From Pollenia angustigena (lineage: Eukaryota > Arthropoda > Insecta > Diptera > Polleniidae): a stretch of DNA of 64,000 nucleotides. Location of the stretch: positions 226,973,127 through 227,037,126 of the forward strand of contig OV884056.1 of assembly GCA_930367215.1 (NCBI GenBank), in the 5' to 3' direction. Made by a program: the position numbers and the translations under genes. Shown here piece by piece: positions 28,690 to 41,477 of this stretch. Numbering within the stretch: position 1 is the stretch's first letter; the number at the start of each line of letters is the position of its first letter. The notes beneath the pieces were generated by a model. That model was not told where the DNA came from. It searched no databases and worked only from the letters and a program-made list of their open reading frames with translations.

Positions 28690-29760
28690 TTTATTTGATT
28701 TCGACTATAGTCCATTTAATCTAGTTCAAACGATATTTCGGCTATTTGAGGCCCTATGCTCCTTATAGGAACGATGGGTATAAGGCTATATTGAAGACTA
28801 TATTTCAGTATCTTTTGTAATAAATATAGTCCATTCTCATTAGTCTTGACTAAATTCAACTCTCTTCAGCCTAGACTTTAGTTATCTTTAGTCACTTTGT
28901 ATCTGCGATATTTGAGATTCTTTAGTGTATACTACAGTTAAGTTTGTCTAGTATAAACTGTAGTTCATTTAGTCTTGACTATGGTTGAGCCTTACAAACT
29001 GGTCTTTGTTATAGTATAAGTTTTTGTTATCTAGAATTTAGGCAAGTATCTATTTTCATTACTTTAGTCGGGTATCTTGTCCAATCTAACTTCTAGTTAT
29101 GTCTCTGGTGAGAACTCTAGTTAAGTTTGGGTTCTAGGTAAGTCTATAGTCTGTATAAGGGGTTCGGATTTTCTGTAGCTTCTATGTTCCATATTTTTGA
29201 ATATGCACTATGAGGTACAGGAGTTACATCAAATTTCAAACCTTAATCTAAAATAAGGAAGTTGGAGTAGGTCCTGATAAAATGTGCATGTGGTACCGGT
29301 GTGGGAAGGCGAAGATTATGGGGCACTATATAAAAGAATTCTATCACTATGCCCTATAATTTAAAAAAACCTTGACGTTGATTTTTTTTGATTCATTTAT
29401 CTTTATTATTAACTTAATTTGAGTATCTAGTTCAGATTGTAGATAAAGATATGGCCTAGGTTGTATAGAAGTATCCAGGCTGAACTTAAGTCTAATCTCT
29501 AGCATCGACTAAAGTTTTGTTTAAGTTTATATTTCATTCGAAATCAAGTAACTGGGCTCTAATTGAGCCTTTACTTGAGAATCAAGTATTCTCTCTAGCC
29601 TAGACTGTGGTCAAGTCTCTAATCTTAACTCTAGTCGAATCAACAGTTTAGACCTTGGTTGATTTTCTAGTCTAATATTAAGTTAATTACTTAGAACTTT
29701 CTCTAATCTGTACTATAGTAAAGTTTGCAATTTGATCCCTAATACTTCGACAATTTAATT
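28690..29760. repeat. Degenerate repeat field of CTAGTCTAGACT-like words
   Basis: Over 1 kb shows irregular recurrence of words such as TAGTCTTGACT, CTCTAGCCTAGACT, TAGTTAAGTTTG and TCTAGTCTAA, without a fixed period. It reads as an old, decayed satellite-like tract. 29200-29345 interrupts it with unrelated, more complex sequence. Confidence 0.5.
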
Positions 29761-30730
29761 TTTCTGATTACTTTAATGCAAAAAACTGGAGAAAATCATT
29801 ATTTTGTACACAGCTCGCAATAGGAGCAATAGTTCCGGATATCTTAACACAACTCTGCAAAGAAGGGACAGTACTTACGCGATGGTAATTTTCGTGCCAA
29901 AATTAACATAGTTTTTATTCTTAAATGATGTGTATTTAAAGAATTTTATAACTTTAAAATTGCTTATTAAAACCTCTTCGTTTGTTTTAGATCACCCTGT
30001 ATATGCATATACATAAATCCGACCGAGTACCACCAACACACACAATAACATTTACAAGAACAAGTACAAGTTATGGAAAATAAAGGATAGTAGCAAATAC
30101 ATATCTACAAATAAAAGTATATGTATGTGTACGCTACATATCTAGATATATACCCAGAAATGGTTGATGGAGCATTTTATTGTTTTGGCCAGTAAATCGG
30201 AAAAGTAGCAATGCAATTGGTAGACGTATGTTTGTGTGTGTTTGTGTTGTGGGATTAAACCGAAAAGGATGTATATAATTCATATATTAAATAAATGCGG
30301 TCAATATGGTTGACAAATTGTAGTGATAGTAGTTTTTTGTTTATTTTTTCGTATTTATTAACTTCACATAAATATCTTTGAACGTTTGCTTGTGTGAATA
30401 TGCATAAATGTGCAGTTGACTTCTCATACACTTGTACATAGTAAAATTATAAGATGTATTTGATTAACGTGGTGGAACGGAAATCAAAAAGAAAATTAAC
30501 CACTGGTAACTAATTGCAAATAAAATTTTATTTGTAAAGATATACATAAGTATGTACATATGTATGATATATTTTTCTTTCTAAGAAATCATTAAATCAA
30601 ATTTTATATAGAGCATAAATGTCACTTAGTTTATCAAGTTCAAAAATAAATTACATTGTTAATTCCAAATTTGCCTGGATTACTTTTATTTCTGATGCAA
30701 TCAAGAATTGTGGACAATATGTTAAAACGT
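29761..30730. other. AT-rich sequence with short GTAT/ATAC repeats
   Basis: Poorly structured sequence with microsatellite-like stretches near 30110-30150 and 30235-30250. No gene recognised. Confidence 0.35.
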
Positions 30731-30744
30731 CAATTAGCAGAAAA

Positions 30745-30895
30745 TAGAAACTGGGAATTTTTTCCTTCCGAAGATTACTTTATATTATATTCAACATTTT
30801 TCATTTTTCGAATTTATTTTATGAGCTAAATTTCAGTTATGTATTTTATAAAGCTTTTTTGTAATAGTTCTATTCTATTAATTTCTGAAAAATTT
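30745..30895. mobile_element. MITE fragment related to 43611-43856
   Basis: TAGAAACTGGGAATT through AACATTTTTCATTTTTCGAA and TTTCAGTTATGTATTTTATA is shared with the element at 43611-43856. The right end is lost in an AT microsatellite (30897-30955). Confidence 0.6.
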
Positions 30896-30896
30896 T

Positions 30897-30955
30897 TATT
30901 TATTTATAAATAAATATATATATATAAATAAATATAAATATATATATATATTATC
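30897..30955. repeat. AT/AAT microsatellite
   Basis: TATTTATAAATAAATATATA-type low-complexity tract. Confidence 0.8.
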
Positions 30956-33023
30956 AATAACCCCCTAGAAGCAAAACATTTCCTAGATTATTGTTATTAA
31001 TTCTTCTCAGAAAAACAAATTTCCTACCTAAACTACCGATACACAATATTGTTGGATATAATTATATATATTAATGGGGGATTTCATATCAAGTGGCCCA
31101 AGTTTTAAATCGATGTTTTCGGATTTGGATGAAATTTGCACCAAGGTTAGTCCTATTGGATAGTAGCTTAGACACAAATTTTCAGCAAGATCATCTGAGT
31201 TAGAGGGGGTCAAAATTTGGCATTTTGGCAATGCTGGTATTCTTTCTCATTCATGTAACTTATTACATATTGGAGTTAGTAAAATTTGTCCCAAGTAGTT
31301 TCGATAGCTTTTTGATAGGGTATTCATTTAATCGGGATTTTACTACAATCGGTTAATCGCTCGAGTAATTAATCGAGGTTTTGGTTTAATCGGTTAATAG
31401 ACGGTTAATTTTGTAATTGATCGGTTAACCGATTAATGAAGTTTTTTTTATAAATTAAGTAATTTCAATAAATAAAAATTAAAAATTATTAGTAAAACAA
31501 CAAAAACAATAATTCTTGAACTAAACAACTGAGAATAATTCAAAACAATGTAATACATATTTTTTAATCAATACATATTATGTATTTATATAAACTGTGA
31601 TTAATTTGTGTTTGTAATTTCAATAGTTTAAGGAGATCTTCAAAAAGAATCTTTTAGAAAAATAATTTGGTTAGAATGTTTAGGATTTAAGCGACTCTTT
31701 TCTTTAGTTTTGATAAATTTTGACTAAGAAAAAATTATTTTACTTATCGTAGATGTTGGAGAAATCAAAAGCAACCAATAATAGAGAATATCGAAATTCT
31801 CAATCCTTTTCCTAGATTTCTCTAAACCAGTGAAGGGCACATTTGCTAATCCTATGTACGCGTGCATAGGAATAAAAATGCTGTTTGTGTGACGTCGACA
31901 CATGTACACTATAAAAACTGATTTATCACCTGAATGAGTAAAAGAGGATTCATATGCGATTCACTAATATGTTTAAATAATGATTTTTAACTGTTTTGAA
32001 ATTTTGTTTTTGCCAAATGAAAAAATATGTATGTATAAAAATGGAAACTTTCATGTCAGCCAAAGAAATAAAAAGCTTGGTTTAAAAAGCAGCCCAAAAA
32101 ATATTGACAATTTATAAACTTAAATGTTAGTGCAAATTGTTTCTTATCTTCTTTGCGAAAAACCAATTACTTTTGTTTGGTTTAAAAGCCATAATGGTGC
32201 TGATTTTTCGGAGAAAAATTAAAAAAACATGACAATTAAAAAATGATATGAAATACATACATACATATAATCAAAAACTATTTTATTTACGATTAAAAAA
32301 TGAGACAAAAACGATTTAACAATGATTAGAAAATCTAACATAAAATGATCAAAAAGGAATCAGAAAATTTTATCAAAAATGATTCTTTCAGGTGATTCAT
32401 CGGTAGGGTCTCATTTTCTCACAACGAGAGTATCATTTATGATTGAAAAATGAGCTCAAATACGGGTATTTTGCCCTTGAAGCTGATTCCTAAATGATCA
32501 GGTTATGATACAAAATGCTAGCTGGGATAGTTAATGTCTCAAACGAGTGAATTTATTTTCCTCTCTATTCCAGAATTGGCGTTTCATTGTACACAATACA
32601 TACACATTTTTAACTGTCTCTGTTTGTGGTGACCGCTGCTCTAACCATATAAAATATTCCATTATGTTATTAGAGTCCTGTTTTAATTTTGAAAATTTTA
32701 ACACTTCTAATTGTTTCAGCTAATTCCGTAAAAAGATTGCTTGTGTTACTATTAAGAGTTTCTTCTGTTGTCAGTTCATCATGTTACGCATCCTAACAAA
32801 GCTCAGCACCAAACATTCGGCAAAAAAGTTTATTTCCGAATTCCTTAATTTAATTTCTGTTTTTATACTGTATTTTAAGAATGTATTGCTAGGAGGAAAT
32901 ATATTGTATGAAAAAGTATTACTAAACACAACTTTTTTGGTGCACATGGGTAACATTTTGGTGAACTTTGGTACAGAAAACGTTGTAAAATTGGACATGG
33001 GTGCATTGTAGAATGCATTTAGA
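30956..33023. other. AT-rich mosaic, no recognised gene
   Basis: 31070-31240 contains a GGGGGATTTCATATCAAGTG repeat-like segment. 31316-31460 and 33870-33970 are rich in GGTTAATCGGTTAA words and may be the two ends of one old element enclosing 33024-33776. Frames at 31028-31231, 32771-32998 and 32781-33011 lack motifs. Confidence 0.35.
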
Positions 33024-33776
33024 ACAAGTTAGAGTGCTATATTCGGCTGTGCTGAATCTTTGATACCCTCCACCGACAGTACGAATGTTTAAGGAGTAAT
33101 ATCTGTATGATGTTATTATTATTTTAAACTGTGACAATTTGTTTTTAATTATGGTTTAAGGCGACTAAAGTGTTTTCCGATAGTAGGGTTTATATGGGGC
33201 CTAGGGTAAATTATGGACCGATCATCACGAAATTTCACAGCGTCATTAATAGTCCTATAAAACTGTGACGAGCCAAAATTTTTTATGATTGCATTATTTT
33301 TTACGGTTTTATGCGTACTAAACTGTTTTCCGGTAGTAGTGTTTATATGGGACTTAGGGTAAATTATGGAGGGATCTTCACGAAATTTAACAGCGTGATT
33401 TCCAGTCAAATAAAACAAATTTTTGCAAAATCTTATCTCATTCCGTGCCTTGTTCCAACATTTATGTTATTTTTTGTAACAAAATTATCAATTTTTTTAG
33501 GTGGTGGTTCCACATTTTGATTCATAGCTCTGGTCCTACTGAACCGATTTTGCTTAGGACTACAAGCAATTTGGCACCAAGTTTGTTAATTTCTTTTGAG
33601 TTGTTCGAAAGTGAGCGTGTTTTCAACAGACGGACAGACAGACGGACATGGCTAAATTACTCAAGGACCCAGAATATATATACTTTATGGGGTCTGAGAT
33701 GAATAATAAAAAAGTTTCACACGGAATGACAAACTTAATATACCCTCTTCACAACTAATTGTGGTGGAGGGTATAG
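33024..33776. mobile_element. Element with 153-bp internal repeats, short copy (two units)
   Basis: Begins ACAAGTTAGAGTGCTATATT followed by TACCCTCCACC, and ends with GGTGGAGGGTATA. It is the reverse of the copy at 45552-47302. Two internal units of about 154 bp (TATGGGRCYTAGGGTAAATT, GTTTTCCGRTAGTAG) lie at 33150-33420. Also present are CAGACGGACAGACAGACGGA (near 33630) and CCCAGAATATATATACTTTA. Autonomous partner unknown. Confidence 0.75.
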
Positions 33777-34401
33777 AAACGAACTGCTTTGCAACTAACG
33801 TTTTTCAACTCACGCAATTTTAAAAACACAAAAAATATGGTTAAATACTACAAAAAATTAGACATTTTATTACATCGGTTAATCGGTTAACCGACTGAAA
33901 TTAACCGGTTTAATCGTTAATCGAAAAAAAAACAATTTTTATATAACCGAGCATTTAATCGGGTAGTAATCAATCTTTTAACACAATTTTTTTTTTTAAA
34001 GTATACCGATCGACTCAGAATCACTTTCTGAGTCGACCTAACGATGTTCGTCCGGCTGGTTGGCTAACTGGCTGGCTGTCCATGTAATCTTGTGCGCAAA
34101 GTACAGGCTGCAATTTTAAAGATAATTTGATTGAATTTGGTACACAGGTTCTAATCGGCTCACGGACCAAGCCTATTGGTTCCCATAATATTAAATTGCC
34201 CCTATACAAGCTGCCTTCCGGAATTGGGTCTGTGTGCGCACTTTTAAATCAATTTTAATGAAATTTAAGTCATAGATTGATCCATATTTATATGGACACA
34301 TAAGCTATCAGTTTTTAACAAATAGGAACACGAGAGGAGATAGAGGGCAATTTCTGCCCCTCCGAAATTATTTTACAGATTTCTATGAAATTTAAAACAT
34401 A

Positions 34402-35456
34402 CACAGAAAATATTATTAGGAGTTTTTTATCCATTAAAAAAAATTATTAAAAAAGTATTTAAACTAAATTAATGTGATAATTTAATCAATTATCTTTTTT
34501 GTTGAACGAAAATTAAAAATAGAATTTTGATTAAATTAACATTTTAGTTGTTTTGAAATAAATTTTAAATTAAAATAATAATCAAATGACAAAAAATTAT
34601 TTCGTTTAAAATGAAATAATTAAAACTTGTGAAATTGTTTTTGGAAATTGTCAAAATCAATCAACACATTGTTTGAAACGGCAAAGTTTTTTTTGATAAT
34701 AATTAGTATTGTGGTTATTTTGTTGAACTATTTATGGTTTTTTTAATCCAAATTTGTAATATTTTTAATCAGGCTTTAGTTCATCAAATTTAATTTTCAT
34801 TAAATTATTTTTATGAAGAAAGGAATTTTACAACATGAAAATAAATTAAAATGGTTATTGATAATCTTTAATTTTTGACGGTGGCCGGAGCTCGAACCTT
34901 GGCCGGTAGGTTACCATGACATGTTTCGATCGCAACCACTCGATCTCTATAGATGGATTTGCCGTCTTACACCCGCGTCCATCGGCGACTGCTGACGTCA
35001 ATAGTCAAACATCAATCCTTAATCCAAATTGTATTTTAACCTTTGGTAGATCGAAATTTGCTTTTCCGAGTGATTATTCATTTTAATTGATTTAACATGT
35101 TTTCTCCTTACTTCTGTTTTCTCGCACTTTTTGTCAAAAATTCTTCTTGAAGTCCAAATATTGCAAGATTATCAATAACAATTTTAATTAATTTTCATGT
35201 TGTAAAATTCCTTTCTTCCTAAAAATAATTTAATGAAAATTAAATTTGATGAACTTAAGCCTGTTTTTGATAATTTTTTTAATTAAAAATTATTATTTAT
35301 TGAAAAAATATATTCAAAATATTAAATTGTTACAATTTTTAGTAATCATTTTAATCATTTTGGTAATAGGTGCAAAATCAACAAATGGGTTGCTTGATTC
35401 TATGAATTTGGTATAAAATTGTTGATTAGAGAAAATTTTTAATTTTTTCTGTGTAG
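34402..35456. mobile_element. AT-rich MITE (CACAGAAAA ends) containing SINE-like copy 2
   Basis: Ends CACAGAAAA (about 34402) and TTTTTTCTGTG (about 35456). The interior is AAATTAAT-rich, and it is interrupted by the SINE-like repeat at 34707. Related AT-rich elements occur at 39380-39840 and 62476-62690. Confidence 0.5.
34707..35157 (-). repeat. tRNA-derived SINE-like repeat, copy 2
   Basis: Matches 15016-15465 over its length. B-box complement AGCTCGAACC at 34889-34898 and A-box complement around 34931-34947. Just beyond it (35160-35275) an inverted copy of its own AT-rich 3' part is present, making a local foldback absent from copy 1. Confidence 0.65.
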
Positions 35457-35565
35457 ATAGATCCATATTCATATAGCCATACACTATCGAAAATATGTGT
35501 TCAAGTACTGTGGTGTAGGGTATTATATTGTCGGGCTTGACCGACTATACTTTCTTACTTGTTTT

Positions 35566-35935
35566 TTTTTTGCATTTTTTACACATAACAAATGAAAAGA
35601 GATAGAAGTGGTCGTAGCACAAAATACATTTCTTTATATCTGGAGAACGGTAGGAGAAAAATGTTTAATGCACATTGATTTGTTGTCTATGCACAAAAAC
35701 CGTCAAAATGTGGGTGTTATTCGATATGTAGGCGTGGCAAATATATAGAAAATAGTATATATAATCTACCAACTTTTGTGATGACGATCCATAATTTACA
35801 ATAGATGCAATATAAAATTTTCTCCTGAATATCACTTTAATACGCCTAATATAATTTCTGAAATAAATTATATTTTATTTAAAGATTCGGCATAGACAAA
35901 CACAGCACGCTTACTTTTTTTTAATTTAATAACTT
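35566..35935. other. Relic of a GTGGGCGTGGC-type dispersed repeat
   Basis: 35580-35760 resembles 20330-20720. The rest is AT-rich, without genes. Confidence 0.4.
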
Positions 35936-36206
35936 CCCAGTAAAAACTTCGCCTACAAAATAATGTGTTGAGTAACCAGAAAAACATAAGAGCACTACTT
36001 ACAATTCTACTGAAAGAACCAATGAATTTTACAAGGGATGTCCCAAAATGAGCGCATTTTAAAGTAAGTCATTATTTTTTTACTTAAATACATCCAGAAA
36101 AAAGTAGTTATAGAAGTTGTTATACATGTAGTTATAGAAGAAAGCTACAAAATAATGAGTTAAAGAAGCTATTCATTTTGAAAAAGTAAGCGAAGTTTTT
36201 ACTGGG
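35936..36206. mobile_element. 271-bp MITE, CCCAGTAAAAACTTCGC ends
   Basis: Terminal inverted repeats CCCAGTAAAAACTTCGC and GCGAAGTTTTTACTGGG. A second copy in opposite orientation lies at 48297-48565. No clear duplication at the flanks. Confidence 0.75.
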
Positions 36207-37294
36207 TTAATCATAATACTTTTTATAAAAAAGGCAAATTTTTCACATTCCTACTTCAAGTGCTGCACTCACAAATAAAAATAGCAAAAGCAGTTGTTGT
36301 CCCCAGACGGGCGATTGCTAATTTAAAAGAGATTTATTAGAAAAGTTGTTTTTTTTTCGAAAGATCACTTCTCCCCGAACATACACACATCTTTTATTAA
36401 TGCAACAAGAAGCGTTTTAATATGCAGAACAGCATGTTTGTTTCTTTAATACGAGTGCCCAAATTTGTTTAACAGTAACAAAAAGGAAAACTACAATTGT
36501 TATCACGTCTGCCACCGCATATCCCTACAGATGTACGTAACGATAGAAATTTCTCTAAACTTTAATACATATTTTTTTGTGCAAATATCTAATGGTGTTT
36601 TCTTTTCTAAAAAATAATGATGCATTATAGTTGTGTAATATATTTATTAGGTTACACGAACCCTTACAAAGTGATACATTTTTCTAAATTACAATGGAAC
36701 AAAATAATAGCTACGTTTTACACTCAACACTAATGTGTATTTAGCGTGTTAAATATTGAATGCAAGGTTTGTACTAAAAGCGATATTCACCATGCTTGTA
36801 GCAATTTTCAACATTAGATTTTCTTACAATTCCAATAAGCGTTAACAGCACTGATTTTCAATAATTAATGTCAGCTGTTGTTAAAAATTTTGCGGCAAAA
36901 AAAAAAATATAATTAATTAATTAAAGTAAAGCAAACGAAAAACAAAAATTTTGTATATCCATCACAATATAACTAAAAATCACAATATAACGCAAATTGT
37001 CCGCAAACACAAGAAGAAAAAAATACTTGCTTGCATAAAAAAGTACTTTACGCAAATGCAAAAAAGGGTATTATCTCACACTCAGTTAAAACTGCGGGTA
37101 AGAAATGGAACAAATTTGCCATTTATTGTTGCAACATGTTTAGAAAGGAAAACGACAACTTCTCACATTTTTGCATATATTTTTAGAATGGAACAAACAC
37201 TCGCACGAATGGTAGCATATATGGAACATTATTGTCAGAAAAGAAAACACCATAAGATACATACTTGAAAACACTTTGGAAAACAAATAAAAAA
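36207..37294. other. AT-rich sequence without a supported gene
   Basis: A 105-residue plus-strand frame at 36951-37268 starts at a TTG codon and is Lys/His-rich with no motif. I regard it as chance. Confidence 0.35.
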
Positions 37295-37760
37295 ATTATA
37301 TTCCGTTTTGCCGATTCGTCAAAATTTGAATTTTTCGAGAGTGGACTTTACATGGGATCTGTGATAAATTGTACGCCCATCTTTATAAAATTTGACATTA
37401 AATTTTCTTTATATTTTGTTGTATTATTTCTAGTTATGTTAAACTAAATTGGATCATATATTACTATTTTCAACGGCTTTAGGCATATTAACGACATTTC
37501 CGAGAGTACTCTTGGAACAAATTTTAAATGATGCCCCGATCATCACACGTTATTGTTTTAAATCTTATTCAGTATTTGCCTAGCATGGGACTACAATTAA
37601 GTACCGATCATCAGAAAGTTTACCATATCCTAATTTGCTAGTGTTATATGCGTTTTTAAGCTTTTTTAAGTTGGAGGCTTTAAATGGGATCTAAATTAAA
37701 TTATGTACCGATTACAAAACTCAACAAGTTTCCAATTTTTAAATTTATTTGAGGTCGGAT
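37295..37760. repeat. Degenerate copies of the 153-bp unit
   Basis: Phrases such as ACATGGGATCTGTGATAAATT, GCCCCGATCATCAC and AAATTATGTACCGATTAC recur at roughly 150-bp spacing and resemble the units in 33150-33420 and 45980-46810. Heavily decayed. Confidence 0.45.
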
Positions 37761-40700
37761 ATGTGATTATTATTCCTTGTCACCGATACAATGAATATAC
37801 CTAAATGAACATTTTCTATCACATCTCAATTACATGATAAACACCCAGAAATTAAGTCAACAATTTATCAGTTATTTAATGATTAAGTTTTTTTCTGTTT
37901 TGTTTGTTTTTTTTTTCCTCTTGAACTGGGCGTTAAAAAAGCTATAATTTTAAAATGTTTGTTTTGTTTCAAATATACTTGTACTTGTAACTAGAAGTTT
38001 TGAGAAACAGGGCCCTGGTATTCAAAGGTAAATCTAATACAATTCCAACAGTAATCTGCAAGCCATAGCAAGCCCCCTTGTACCATTAAAACGCCTTTCA
38101 AATGCGGCGAAATCTTGGTAAAAGCGATTTGTATTTTCCTCACTGATTTCTACATATTTTTAGGAAACTAATTGAATTGTTTCTGAAATAAAAGTAAAAA
38201 TAAAAATAAGTAAATATAATTATGGCAGATTGTTATTTGCTCAGCAAGATGAACATATTATTTTCCGATTCAATTGCAAACAAATGAATTTACAGCAATT
38301 GCAAATTCCCCGTTTCCTAGGAGCAAATATTTTTATTTCACCGCTTAAAGATGGTACACACTTTGCTTGTTGTTGAGTCAACAGTTTCTGTTTTACTGTC
38401 CTTTTTAACACGTTGTCTTCTTATGATAGACACATAGCTAGCGGTCATAAAAGCTCAGGTTTCTGAGACTTACATCATTTGCAGCCCACAAAGAATCAAT
38501 TTCTGTGTATAAAAGACATTTGGCCATCGATTTATTTTTCTTTTTTTTTTGCAGTAGTAGCTAATCATGACAGTTATAAAACACTGGAAGAAGAGATTCA
38601 CTCATAACTCATAATTAAGTAATAGGAGCAAAATTGTCACTACTTTTTATTGTCTTCGACCAAAACATGCATCAAACAAACCATCCAAGTTTTCGTTTTT
38701 GCCACTGCAATACAAAATTGTTGTGATTGGCACTTAACGTTACAAAAGATCAATAATATTGTGTATACCAAAAAGATTTTTCTAAGTTTTTCCATTTGCT
38801 TTCACATTTATGTGCTGTTTTCACAACACAAGTGATTGAACGTGTATTAAAATTTATATGAAAACACTCAGTTTTCTGAGCACATTACTTCACCATATTT
38901 ATTCGTATTGGACACCACATAACGTGTACCTGGTGGTACTGATATATTTTTCTCTGCTAAAGCTCCAATATATTCGAAACCACCTTCCCTTTCAATATTT
39001 TCGTCTTATATGGAAGAAGTTCAAATATCTGAGTAACTTTCATTTATAATTTCAACAATAACACTACTGTGCAAATTAAGCCGATTTTCAATTTTTTTCT
39101 CCTGGAGAAAGTGAACAGATAAAGGGATGATCACAAACTGGAGAGGATTTGGGGAATTACAAAATTATTATTTCCTTCATAAGTTATTTCAAAAGTCTGG
39201 GAAAATAGTGGACCATAATGATCCCTGACATAAGATTTGTAAGTTTTTTTTAACCTAGCAGCAGGGTTAAGATAATAGTATCTTTCTTATTGATTTTCAC
39301 ACTTTGAAATATCTCCAAGTTATCTGGATACGTGTTAGGTATTTGGCGCTTTATTCCACCAGCATCCAAAGCCTGCACAAAAAAAATTCTTGCTAATTTC
39401 TTTCAATTAAAGCATTAATCAAAAATAAAATCAGTTTTAATTGATACACTCAAAATATTATGCAGTTAAATTCAAACGAAAATTCATTTTAAGCAACTTT
39501 AAATTCATTTAAAAAACGGGTCATCTACATTCCATTTAAAACAAATAATTTTTACATTAATTTTAAAATTTTTTATTTATTAAACAGCATATTCCTTAAA
39601 ACTGAATAGTTTTTATTTAAAAAAAAAAATTTTAACCGACAAAAATCAAAAACTACAAAAAAATAAATACGAAAATACCATTATGTTTTGGTAGTTTGTT
39701 TTATTGAATAATCAACATAAATGTTAAAAAATAAAATTATTCGTAAAATATTTTTTTCAAATTTTTATTCAATTTAACCAGTACGGAAAACGAATTTAAT
39801 AACCCACAATCAGTAACTGTAATAATCTTATGAGTGTACTATTTATTTGTTTACTGTTGTTAATTTAATTAATTTTAAAAATTTTTTAATTGTTTGTACA
39901 AGTTTTTTTTTAAGAAAAACTAAAGAACAACTAATTAATGTTAATGGCCCTGACATTTGTTGTTTTTTTTTTATATTGGCAGGACGATTTTTCGAAAAAA
40001 ATGTTCTGACAGCACTTTTTCACTTGCTTGTTTTGTTTGAGTACAATAACTGTCTGTTTTTAAAACACGAATGCAAAACTCTTTCAAATTTTTGCCTGCT
40101 TTTAGATTGCGAGAACAAAAGTGACTCGTTTAACTAACATTTAAAACAAAATTTCAAAATGTCCAATCATTAAGGGGACTCCAATACAAAATGTTTAATA
40201 CAGACTAGAAATATATTGAGGAAAACGTACCACAACAGCCAAGGAGTCGCCTTAAGAATTTCTCGAGACATACTTGCCCCTTATCACCACTTCTTAAGGG
40301 GGCTCCCATACAAATTTTGCGTTTTATGAAATATTTAAATTAATTAAAATTTTTCGACTTTTGTGAATAAAATTAAAAGTTTTTAACAGATTTTAATCAT
40401 TTGTAATATTAGCTTGTTTTGTTTTTAGCTTTGTTTTTTATATGTCTGGAAAAAATTAGAAGCATATCTGTAATTTGATATAGATTTTTAACAAACAAAA
40501 ATTTCGAAATGTTGCTAAAAGATTATTTTTGTTGCCAAAAAAAAAAAAAAATTATGTCTCTTAAACGACTGCGCATGTTAAAAAAAATTAACGTTTAAAG
40601 GAAATTTTAGTGCGATTTACGTTTTTTTTTTAGTAATTTCAGTTAACTGAACCGTTTATGAACCGGTATTGGATTCAGCGTACCCAAATTAGGTTAATGC

Positions 40701-40857
40701 GCCTTGTCTTAAAAAAAAGTGTCAAATTCTAGCACAGTGTAATTTTTTGATAAATCTTGCGAAAAGCAATAAAAAAACGTTTTTAAATTTAACAATAAAA
40801 GAAATTAATTCTACTTAATATTTATACTGTGTACTTTTTTTTCTTAACCTTTAATAA
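37761..40857. other. Long AT-rich stretch with few landmarks
   Basis: No supported gene. 39380-39840 is very rich in AAATTAAT/TTTAATT words and resembles the AT-rich MITE family at 34402 and 62476. Frames at 38650-38835, 38858-39049 and 39847-40137 have no motif. 40180-40330 holds two GGGGACTCC/GGGGGCTCC ATACAAA phrases, a small duplication. Confidence 0.35.
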
Positions 40858-41477
40858 CACTGGTTTACAGCCAAAAAATACCAAGAACACCACATGCCTA
40901 GATAAGACAATATTTTCATCTCATATAAAATTCCGTGTTTTTTAAATCCATCAGTTTAAACGTATTTAAAAAACACGGAATTTTATATGAGATGAAAATA
41001 TTGTCGTTCCACAAAATCCTTAATAAAAACTTTATTTTTTATCCGAATTTATTCAAATTACGCTAAAAATGTTGGTAATTAAATAAACTATTTGGTTAAA
41101 AAATAAAACATTCCAGATATTTACTATAACGTAGAAAAAAAACGAAACAAAAATGAAAAATTTTGAAAAAAACGTTAAAATAGGCAAATTTCGAACTTTG
41201 ATGTGCCATAACTCAGCCAATTCTTATCAGATAAACGGAACAGGCATTCAATTACCTTTCCAACGATATGCCATTTATCTTGATCGGACTTTTCGGTTGG
41301 GCTCCACAAGGGTTTGAGTGGGACCATACACCGAAAAACACAAAAGTACCGTTATCTAAAAAACGGTACTTAGGAAAAAAAGTCACAGCGATTTTCGTGT
41401 TCAGGAGGTCCCAATTAACTTATCTAGGCATGTGGTGTTCTTGGTATTTTTCCAAATTAAAAATTTGTAAAGCAGTG
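40858..41477. mobile_element. TIR element, 620 bp, CACTGGTTTACAG end
   Basis: About 45-bp terminal inverted repeats: 40858-40904 (CACTGGTTTACAGCC..., ACCACATGCCTAGATAAG) and the complement ending CAGTG at 41477. Flanks TTAATAA/TAATCAA are only loosely similar. A perfect 42-bp-arm palindrome lies just inside the left end. The frame at 41268-41480 runs into the terminal repeat and is unlikely to be real. Confidence 0.7.
40906..41005. repeat. Perfect palindrome, 42-bp arms, 16-bp loop
   Basis: Left arm 40906-40947 (GACAATATTTTCATC...TTTTTTAAAT) is exactly complementary to 40964-41005; the loop is 40948-40963. It could form a cruciform or a long RNA hairpin. Confidence 0.9.

Larger units (their letters stand above)
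33987..35565. mobile_element. Dispersed element (ACTCAGAATCACTTTCTGAG family) split by MITE and SINE insertions
   Basis: The left part (33987-34400) has a GACTCAGAA...TTCTGAGTC inverted motif and CGTCCGGCTGGTTGGC-like repeats. The right part (35453-35565) ends GTAGGGTATTATATTGTCGG with CGACTATACTTTCTTACTTG. The halves are separated by a CACAGAAAA...TTTTCTGTG insertion. Confidence 0.55.

Noticed and set aside
31316..33970. One large TIR element bounded by GGTTAATCGGTTAA-rich ends
   Set aside because: Both ends contain CATTTAATCGGG in the same orientation rather than a clean inverted pair, and no duplication was found; left as a remark only.
36951..37268. 105-residue reading frame
   Set aside because: Starts at TTG, low-complexity Lys/His/Thr composition, AT-rich context, no motif.
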